From: CAZIUL01 sp964542475
Lineage (GTDB): Bacteria; Planctomycetota; B15-G4; CAYZWU01
DNA: 64,000 nucleotides
Assembly: GCA_964542475.1 (NCBI GenBank)
Contig: CAZIUL010000013.1
Location: forward strand, 31,668-95,667
Direction: 5' to 3'
The notes under the pieces were generated by a model. It was not told where the DNA came from and did not search any database. It saw only the letters and a program-made list of their open reading frames with translations. How positions within the stretch are numbered: the first letter of the stretch is position 1; every line of letters begins with the position of its first letter. This document shows positions 1 to 7,064 of this stretch, piece by piece. Position numbers and translations under genes: made by a program.

Positions 1-1
1 A

Positions 2-2650
2 TTACTGACTTTGCTGGCCGCTGGTCCTTTTCGATAATTGAAACATAACTAACTGGAAGGTATGACTCTTGTACTGATCGGATAGCAGGATTCTGTTTTC
101 CGTTTCGGCGAGCAAGTCTTCGGAACTCATACCAGGTTGATATATCCTCTTGAAGAAGTCATACATCGATTTCGCGAGTATTGGATTCTTAGAAAACATG
201 TTTCTCACGCAGTGGTAACCGATCTCTTTACAAAGATCTGCACCGACGATCACGTACACTTCTTTTCTGTAAGATTCATTCAATATTCTATTACCGTTTA
301 CCCTGATGAAATCCGCCTCTACAATACGATTTGTGCTGGATAAGATTTCTGAAATAACACTTTTAATGGCTTGGACATCGAGATGTTCGTAGAGCTTTTC
401 TTTGGTAGTGTAGGAGCTTGCGCCGACCCGGACAATGTGCTCCTCATGCTTCAGATTGGCCAGACACATGCGAATACTGTTGATGGCACCAATCTTCCGA
501 TCATACAGCTCCTCTACAGTAATGTAACCTTTGGACGAGATAACGGCGTCAAGTATTCTATCGCGCAGTAAAATAGAACGCGCACACACTTCCCTTCTTA
601 GAATATCACGCCGGCTTGAACCATCAAAGTGATCCGGAAAAAACTCCTGAACAGTCTGTCGAAACTCGAAGTAAGAGACTTGATCGTCAAGATTCAATTC
701 GTCAAAGAGTTTCTTAAGTGAAACCTCGTTCTCATTCATGTTTTTTATATAATCTTCCACGCTCTCAGCGAGGCTGAGGGCGATATCATCGCTGAAGTCA
801 TGATATCGACAATGGCAGAAAGCTCCGAAATTTATTTTGACGATGGAATCGTTCATCCTGAAGTGTCGACGCGCACCATCATAATCCGAGGATAGCGGCT
901 TTTGAGTTATTCCCAGCTTGTTGACCAAGCGGACAATGTCCTCCCAATGAAGCCCTCTGGATTCAGAGAGCAGTACATTGGCCACAGCAGCCTTGGGGTG
1001 GACTATAGCCCAGTCTATACAACCATCATCGATATGAATTAATGATTCCTCTACAGCCTTTTTCATCAAGTGATTGAACACAGCCTCTGAAAGCCCTTGT
1101 TCTTCGGTTAGTATCTTCTTGAAATGTGCCACGGAAAGGGGAAAAGGATATTCGCAGAATACCCTGCTAAGATATTTACTGATTTCCCTTGTGCTGCATG
1201 ATTGTGCATTCAAGAGTTCGTTGTTCTCGAACTCGAACAATATCTCCAACAGGTTATAGAAATCGATGCCATTGAAGTACTTGTATACATCTTGTAATTG
1301 GATTTTGAAATCCAGACCGATTTTATCCTGTAAGAAGTGCCTGTAGGAGTCTTTGGAATGGCTGAAAAATATCTGAGACTTCTTTACGAAATCGGCAAAA
1401 ATCTGGGAGACCCTGCTTTCCGTCAAATCCAGCTCTTTACCCAGTTTGGAAAGCGTCTTCTGCTTGCAAAAAAGTCTCAGCCTGGATAATACAATCTTAC
1501 GATGACCGGGATCATCCATCTGTTCAATATGTTTTATGATGTTTAGGATATCGTCCTGGATGGACGCAAAACAAATGTCTCGACCGCCTTCCCTCGATAG
1601 CGATGCGTCTTTCCATATTCGTCTTTTCAGCTCTCTCAATCGCTTGATGGAGGTCTCTCCAACACCCCCTTCTTCACTTAACGTGGATTCGTCAACCTTG
1701 AACAAATCAGCAACATGGTGAACCGGAAACCCCAATTTATCCAGTTTCCTCAGCGTCGAGATCATCCCTTTGCTGAGATTAGCAGTGATGATTTCTCTTT
1801 TCATGAACGCCGCATACTGAACACCATCGATATGATCCAGATCAATAGTCAAATCTGGGTCGGTCAAAATTCGATGCTTCAAATCCTTTAGATAACAATG
1901 GTAGTTGACACCGACGCCGAATCGTTTCAGGAAGTCCAGGTCATCTACGGCGAATATATCTTCTACCGTTGTATGCGAGATATCTAGGCTTTTCAACTTG
2001 TAGATGGTTTTAATGTCCGTGCTCTTTAGATTTCTCCAATCAAGTATGAAGTTCTTAATCTCTTGGAGGTTTCTAAACGGCGATTTATATTCTTTCAATT
2101 CAACTGGCGATCTCTGCTGCATGAGTAACTTTCTTTTGAGATCTCTCAGAAGTTCACAGTACCGTGATCGAATAGAAGGCTTGCGAATGAATTCAAAATC
2201 ATCGATATTAAACACATCTTCTGCAGTGACGGCAGGTAAATTCAGCTTCTCCAACTTGTCCATCAGCTTCAGATCGTCTTTGGTGAGATCCACATTATCC
2301 ATCCGAAGATGGGCGATTGCATCGGTCGTCCTTAGATCGTTCACGACCTTTACACAGAAGCTTTCAGTGATGAAAGCCCCGAGTGTCAGTAACAGCTTTC
2401 TTTTGACTCGGCCGACAATGAGATCCCTGTCATGGACACTTCTTGCGAGCTCGCGCATGTCGAGAAAAGTATTCAGGACGTATCCTTCATCTCGAAGAAC
2501 GTTGATCTTTTCTAAAGTATCGATGGGAAAGTAAAAACCATTCAGGCGAAGCGGGTCTATTGAAAGCGGTGCCAGATCATGATCCATGAGGTCCACAAGC
2601 CCATCTTCGCATCGCTTTACCTTCGTGCTCAAGTAATCGGATTCGTTCAT
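2..2650 (-). CDS. Multi-HhH, sigma-region-4-like HTH protein, partner of Mrr-helicase
   Basis: Complete 882-residue protein of unknown function; its stop codon lies at bases 2-4. Residues about 120-176, 208-262 and 295-347 are three copies of one unit (motifs TAEDVFNIDD, TVEDIFAVDD, HVADLFKVDE, each ending in a basic KRKLL/KHRIL/KRRIW helix). The last copy has a GVGETSIKRLRELKRRI hairpin. They resemble RNA polymerase alpha-CTD/helix-hairpin-helix DNA-binding units, and residues 44-90 may be a fourth. Residues 385-425 (TLSKLGKELDLTESRVSQIF) look like a sigma-70 region 4 helix-turn-helix. The C-terminal half looks like several winged-helix units, with no visible enzymatic motif. The ATG is 6 nt after the stop of the upstream nuclease-helicase gene, so the two are probably co-translated. 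Inference: DNA-recognition or scaffold subunit of a defence complex. Codon use is AT-richer than the neighbouring core genes. Confidence 0.75.
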   Translation of the reverse strand: MNESDYLSTKVKRCEDGLVDLMDHDLAPLSIDPLRLNGFYFPIDTLEKINVLRDEGYVLNTFLDMRELARSVHDRDLIVGRVKRKLLLTLGAFITESFCVKVVNDLRTTDAIAHLRMDNVDLTKDDLKLMDKLEKLNLPAVTAEDVFNIDDFEFIRKPSIRSRYCELLRDLKRKLLMQQRSPVELKEYKSPFRNLQEIKNFILDWRNLKSTDIKTIYKLKSLDISHTTVEDIFAVDDLDFLKRFGVGVNYHCYLKDLKHRILTDPDLTIDLDHIDGVQYAAFMKREIITANLSKGMISTLRKLDKLGFPVHHVADLFKVDESTLSEEGGVGETSIKRLRELKRRIWKDASLSREGGRDICFASIQDDILNIIKHIEQMDDPGHRKIVLSRLRLFCKQKTLSKLGKELDLTESRVSQIFADFVKKSQIFFSHSKDSYRHFLQDKIGLDFKIQLQDVYKYFNGIDFYNLLEILFEFENNELLNAQSCSTREISKYLSRVFCEYPFPLSVAHFKKILTEEQGLSEAVFNHLMKKAVEESLIHIDDGCIDWAIVHPKAAVANVLLSESRGLHWEDIVRLVNKLGITQKPLSSDYDGARRHFRMNDSIVKINFGAFCHCRYHDFSDDIALSLAESVEDYIKNMNENEVSLKKLFDELNLDDQVSYFEFRQTVQEFFPDHFDGSSRRDILRREVCARSILLRDRILDAVISSKGYITVEELYDRKIGAINSIRMCLANLKHEEHIVRVGASSYTTKEKLYEHLDVQAIKSVISEILSSTNRIVEADFIRVNGNRILNESYRKEVYVIVGADLCKEIGYHCVRNMFSKNPILAKSMYDFFKRIYQPGMSSEDLLAETENRILLSDQYKSHTFQLVMFQLSKRTSGQQSQ

Positions 2651-2656
2651 TCGGCA

Positions 2657-4873
2657 TTATCCCGGTACGCGTTCGCTCATGCAGAACTGTAGAAAATCCA
2701 GCTCAGAATCGAACTTATTGGTTATTTTATCTCTGACTTTCTCTGGAAGGCCGGCAAGATCCTCGAAGGAACTGACTTTTCCGATATAGTTGTCAAGCTC
2801 GATAATCTCATCATCATTCTCTTGGTTTTTGACCTGATGCAACATCTCTTTTTCCACGGGCTTTAAATTATCTGAATTACCCAGTATTGCTTTGAGATCG
2901 GCCGCGATCACCTCTGGGCAGCTATGAAGACAAGTGGAATCAAGAGCAAGGGTTTCGCAGCTTATTGCCACCCCGTTTCGTTCATAAAAATCATGGACGA
3001 TGGTGTTATATTTTACCTTGATGCGGGATAGGAACTCCTCGTCCACAAGATCCGCCGCCTTTACATATCGGTAGTACGACTGGAAGAGATTCTGAATCTG
3101 ATCCCCTGATATTTCAGGGATACACGAAACGAAGTCCTCGAGGGTGGGAACAAATTCGTTCTCCTCGTGAAACTTCCTCAAGACGCAGATAGCCTTTGTT
3201 CTGTCCGCCAGGCAAAACCGCTGCTTCTTCAAGAGCTCGAATACTTTTGCCGCATTGCGTGAAAATTGTACTTTCATGCATTGGTCATGAACGATTTGGT
3301 GTCGTCGGTTTCCAGGTTCTTCTAGATCAACCATGTTCTCATCATCCATTGCCGAAGTATCCAATACATGTTTCAGGAACTGCCTCGTCTGGTCGATAGT
3401 CTGGATGCTTCCGATGAAATCTAAGACATGAAGGACCTTCTTACCGGAAGTCCTTCTCAATCCTCTACCGAGCTGCTGATGCCAGATGATTGGGGAATGC
3501 GTGGAACGAAGGAACACCAGGACGTTTATCTCCGGAATGTCGATCCCCTCGTTGAAGAGATCGACCACAAGTATGTATTTGTAGAGTCCCTCTTGGAAAG
3601 CCAAAATCTCATGCGTTCGTTCTGCCTTACCCATCTTGCTATGTACGAACGTTGCGGTCCCAATGGGTAGAAATTGCATGAAATGATTCAAATGGGCGAT
3701 ACTCTTGCAGTAGATCACGACTTTAGGGTATTCAAGGTCTGATTTCTGGATATAACTTTCGATTTCACGAACGATCTCCTCGTCCTTCTTGTGGAGAAAC
3801 AACCACTTGTCGATGTCTATTTTCGAAGCACCGCTGTTTATCTTCGCAAGCTCGCCATCGTCGATGTCATCGATCAGAACGTTGTAGATGGGAAAGGCCA
3901 GTTTCCGATTCTTGATGGCCCATATGAGATCGTACCGTCCAACATGCCCGTTGTGTCCTCCGAAGTAATCGACAACAATATTCTTACTGTCCATCCTGTA
4001 GGGCGTTGCGGTCAACCCTATGCGTACCCGCGGTTCAAAATACTTGACCACATAATCATAGGTGTTAGCGGCAGTGTGGTGCGCCTCGTCAACCAGGACG
4101 ATGTCGAACCGTTTCGGGTCCATCTCGCGGACATGCTTGTGGAGCGTCTGGAAGGTCGAAAACAGGAAATGCGTATCCGCGGGAATGCCCCCGCCCTCGC
4201 TGAGCCCATAAGTCACACCTAGCTTGAATATGTTTCTATAGGTTCGCTTGGCCTGTTTGAGCAGTTCAATCTGATGTGCAAGAAAAAGAATTCTCGGTTC
4301 ATCGATGCCCAGCGCCTTGAAAATCTCTTTGCAAAGAAACGCCGATGTCAGCGTCTTCCCCAGCCCGGTGGCCATCTCAATGATGAAATTTCTGTGGTTA
4401 TCCTGCACCTTGAAAACGATTTCATCCACAATGGCACGCTGGTAGGTTCGAAGATAATATTCTCTGCCCAGGTTGTTCCTGCTGCCCAGCCACAGTGAAC
4501 TCAGCTCTTCCCGGTCCACCAGATCGATGCCCAGCATGTCGGCTCTTTTCCGAACCTCGGAGGTGAAGTTGGAATTAGTCACGAGCACCTTGTGTTTGAT
4601 GCGGTAAAGCTCGGCGCCGGTGTTGAGCTGATTGAGCGCGGAAACATCGACTGGCGACCCACTCCGTTGCTTCACTTCGAAGGCGAAACGGACCCCGTTT
4701 TTTCTGCCGATGATGTCAATCCCACCATCCCCATGCTTGAAGTCATGGTTGAGCTCCGTTATCTTAAGATCGGTCCAGCCTGAAGCCTCCAGCACTTCCT
4801 TGACGAAGAACTCGAATTCTTCCGAAGATAAGGCATCTACATCACTAAAGTTTTGTATCAAAAGGGATTTCAA
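2657..4873 (-). CDS. Mrr-like restriction endonuclease fused to SF2 DEAD/DEAH helicase
   Basis: 738 residues. Residues 1-130 form an Mrr/PD-(D/E)xK nuclease: GDGGIDIIG at 48-56 supplies the acidic residue and FEVKQR at 65-70 the ExK motif. The helicase follows: Walker A ATGLGKT (168-174), DEAH (262-265), GLTATPYRMD (286-295) and an arginine-finger motif GRGLRRTSGKK near 450. The family cuts and translocates on DNA, usually as part of restriction-type defence. The likely start is a TTG at 4871-4873 preceded by AGAAGG about 4 nt upstream; no better ATG lies nearby. It is the first gene of a two-gene unit with the HhH/sigma-like protein 6 nt downstream. No methyltransferase is visible in the window, so how self DNA is spared is unclear. 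Function in detail is inferred. Confidence 0.85.
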   Translation of the reverse strand: MKSLLIQNFSDVDALSSEEFEFFVKEVLEASGWTDLKITELNHDFKHGDGGIDIIGRKNGVRFAFEVKQRSGSPVDVSALNQLNTGAELYRIKHKVLVTNSNFTSEVRKRADMLGIDLVDREELSSLWLGSRNNLGREYYLRTYQRAIVDEIVFKVQDNHRNFIIEMATGLGKTLTSAFLCKEIFKALGIDEPRILFLAHQIELLKQAKRTYRNIFKLGVTYGLSEGGGIPADTHFLFSTFQTLHKHVREMDPKRFDIVLVDEAHHTAANTYDYVVKYFEPRVRIGLTATPYRMDSKNIVVDYFGGHNGHVGRYDLIWAIKNRKLAFPIYNVLIDDIDDGELAKINSGASKIDIDKWLFLHKKDEEIVREIESYIQKSDLEYPKVVIYCKSIAHLNHFMQFLPIGTATFVHSKMGKAERTHEILAFQEGLYKYILVVDLFNEGIDIPEINVLVFLRSTHSPIIWHQQLGRGLRRTSGKKVLHVLDFIGSIQTIDQTRQFLKHVLDTSAMDDENMVDLEEPGNRRHQIVHDQCMKVQFSRNAAKVFELLKKQRFCLADRTKAICVLRKFHEENEFVPTLEDFVSCIPEISGDQIQNLFQSYYRYVKAADLVDEEFLSRIKVKYNTIVHDFYERNGVAISCETLALDSTCLHSCPEVIAADLKAILGNSDNLKPVEKEMLHQVKNQENDDEIIELDNYIGKVSSFEDLAGLPEKVRDKITNKFDSELDFLQFCMSERVPG

Positions 4874-5399
4874 TTAGCCTTCTCCCAATGCCGCCACAGA
4901 AACCAACAATATATCGGAAATTGTTTATAAATACTTGACCGGCCCGATTGAGGGTTACAAGAGCAGTCCAACCCGTGATATATGATTTTGTAAGATTTAA
5001 TTGACTAGCCAGATGATGCGCCTTACCTGGAGGGGGTTGCTTGGTTGCTCGAATAGTCGGTTCAGACCTGCAAGGGGGGTGAAGTGGTCCAACGACTTAA
5101 TTTGGCCGTATCGAGCAGATCTGCAACGATGGAAAGCCTTGCTTGATATAAATTCAGCTAGAGAGATGATCTGACTCTAAGGTCTACAAAGAATATTTCA
5201 CCAGGCAATCTCACTGGACCAATGCACGAAGCATCAACCATTTCAGCATACCAATGGAATTTTGGTACAAAGGGATTTATTTGCCCTATCCAATGCGGCG
5301 ACTCCACCGATGTTTTCGGTTGTTTTGAGCAGCCTCGTCCCTATTATGGAGGACGCTGTTGGGTGCGGAAGTCCAGCTAGTGTGCGACGGAGATGCACA
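4874..5399. other. Intergenic region with one IS-end-like motif
   Basis: Divergent region between the nuclease-helicase operon and the SGNH hydrolase gene; no coding sequence recognised. AT-rich stretches around 4905-4935 could hold the minus-strand operon promoter but no convincing -35/-10 pair was identified. At 5078-5110 the sequence GGTGAAGTGGTCCAACGACT matches the end motif of the degenerate IS elements described at 6500, 9880 and 63184. Its first 14 bases recur inverted at 6990-7003. Confidence 0.5.
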
Positions 5400-6497
5400 A
5401 TGTGGAACCTGCGAGCCGGGTGCTCATCCCTGAAACGGGTCGTCAAGATCGTCCTGATCAACATTTTAGTGTTTTTGGTTCTCCTCTTGGCCCTCGAAGG
5501 TGTTTCCCGGTTGTGGCGTCCGGCTGGATTGCCCGATCCTCTCATCACGGACACCCTGAGCGGTTGGGCGGCCGCGCGGGTCTACGATCCTCTTCTCTTT
5601 TGGAGGGTGAAACCCAATATTGGAGGTGAGAACGGGTGCACAACGAACAGCATGGGGCTGCGAGGCCCCGAGATCCCGGAGAAAACGGATCGCGAGTTCC
5701 GCATCCTGTCCCTGGGCGAATCGACAACCTTCTGCGCCCGGTTTAGCTACTATGAGAGCTACTCGGCTCTTCTGGAGAAGGGCCTTGCCCAGGTTCAAGG
5801 GAAGAAGGTGCGGGTGATCAATGCCGGGAGTCCTGCTTACACGCTTCTTCAAGGGTACGTCTATCTCAAGCACTATGGATTGGAGCTGAAACCCGATGCC
5901 GTTCTCCTCTACTTTGGTATGAACGACTTCATTCCTATAGCGGGGAGAATGATGCGCGATGCTGGCGCCGGCGCTTCGACAGTTGGACTGACCGACCGCC
6001 AGCTCCTGGAGCAGCGGAAGGGGCTGAAGTATCAGATAACCCATTTCCTCGCTGAACACAGCAGTTTCTGCAGCTTGCTCTTGTTCAGGGATTGGGGAGT
6101 GCAAGACGAAATCGTCTCCTGCGAATTGATTCCGCGCGTTCCCGAAAAAGACCGGCTATGGTTTCTCGGTAAATACAGGAAGCTCTGCGATGCCGAAGGC
6201 ATTCGGCTCGTAATCGTGATCCCCTGGTACCGTGAGTTTGATAGGCACGGTCCTCTTCTCCGTGGGTTCGCCTTGAGGAAGGGCATCACATTGGTGGACT
6301 TGCCAACCCTTTTCAAGAGCCTTCCGAAAGCCCGGGATGACTACTTCGAAGACAAGGCGCACCCGACCAGGGAGGGCCATGCTTTGATCGCCAAAGCCAT
6401 CGAGGACGAGCTGCGGCTCGCCTGGAATCTGAAGAAGGGGGATGATTCTCAGGAAGAGCGAGGTTCGAGTCAGGCGGTCAATGATTTGATCCACTGA
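5400..6497 (+). CDS. Membrane-anchored SGNH/GDSL-family hydrolase
   Basis: Start chosen at ATG 5400, preceded by ACGGAG 7 nt upstream; longer open frame exists but lacks this signal. About 365 residues. An N-terminal hydrophobic helix (VVKIVLINILVFLVLLLALE) anchors it in the inner membrane or acts as a signal anchor. SGNH blocks are visible: LGESTTF (nucleophile Ser), NAGSPAYT (Gly block), YFGMNDF (Asn block), and EDKAHPTREGH (catalytic Asp-x-x-His) near the C terminus. Family members hydrolyse esters of carbohydrates or lipids; related exported proteins often act on extracellular polysaccharide, but the substrate cannot be read from sequence. It is a single gene, lying between two IS-end-like repeats (5078-5091 and 6990-7003). 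Confidence 0.85.
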   Translation: MWNLRAGCSSLKRVVKIVLINILVFLVLLLALEGVSRLWRPAGLPDPLITDTLSGWAAARVYDPLLFWRVKPNIGGENGCTTNSMGLRGPEIPEKTDREFRILSLGESTTFCARFSYYESYSALLEKGLAQVQGKKVRVINAGSPAYTLLQGYVYLKHYGLELKPDAVLLYFGMNDFIPIAGRMMRDAGAGASTVGLTDRQLLEQRKGLKYQITHFLAEHSSFCSLLLFRDWGVQDEIVSCELIPRVPEKDRLWFLGKYRKLCDAEGIRLVIVIPWYREFDRHGPLLRGFALRKGITLVDLPTLFKSLPKARDDYFEDKAHPTREGHALIAKAIEDELRLAWNLKKGDDSQEERGSSQAVNDLIH

Positions 6498-6499
6498 TC

Positions 6500-7003
6500 G
6501 TGTATCGGTCCAGCGACTTTTTTCAGCCGAAAACCGCCGATTCATCAATCAATTCTTCGAAGCTCGATGACCGGCAGGTGTTTTCTGCTTTCCATGAAGG
6601 CAATGGTTAGCACAAATCTCGCACCTGGTCGGCCATTGACCTTTACCTGAGGTGCTGCGCAGGGGCTGCCGAAGCCGGAAGTGTGACTTATTCATGAGGA
6701 TCGTTTTTGCCACTTTTGCTGACGATATACAGTCTTGGAAACGCCAAGTGGGAAGGTAGCGCGGATTTGATTCGCTGATTGTATGTCGTCGATTAAAAGA
6801 GACATTGGAGCCATTGAAGCTCGGTTGACGACTATACCGTTTTGAATAACTCCATATCATGAGAATTTTCGTTCGCCGGTTCGCTGGATGGGTACACCTG
6901 CCGGGCGTACCAGTTAAATAGAAAGGAGCAAGGTTAACCGCCCGGCTCCTTTTTTTTATTGGTTTTTTGGTCGTCCCCACTACACTCGGTGGACCACTTC
7001 ACC
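6500..7003 (-). mobile_element. Degenerate IS remnant (integrase-core transposase C terminus)
   Basis: On the minus strand, bases 6545-6672 read as the last residues of an rve/integrase-core transposase: SPCAAPQVKVNGRPGARF, then VLTIAFMESRKHLPVIELRR and a terminal ID before the stop. The N-terminal and catalytic DDE parts are missing. An end motif GGTCCAGCGACTTTT with CCGAAAACCG occupies 6507-6538, immediately beyond the stop. The opposite end is probably 6990-7003 (inverted GGTGAAGTGGTCCA). The same C terminus and end motif recur at 63184-63584, so at least two copies of one IS family decayed in this window. A longer open frame spanning 6549-6980 is in a different frame and is not considered a gene. 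Confidence 0.75.
6922..6958 (+). terminator. Rho-independent terminator-like hairpin
   Basis: AAAGGAGC (6922-6929) pairs with GCTCCTTT (6945-6952), followed by a T run on the plus strand. It lies about 425 nt after the SGNH hydrolase stop, inside the IS remnant, so it may belong to either unit. Confidence 0.55.
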
Positions 7004-7064
7004 TGCCCAGAGGAGCAGGCACAAGGCAAGTAAATCAGCACTCTTACACATCAACCGTCATGAC

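Noticed and set aside
6549..6980. A 143-codon open frame on the minus strand
   Set aside because: It is in a different frame from the clear transposase C terminus in the same place and has no family features; taken as chance within the IS remnant.
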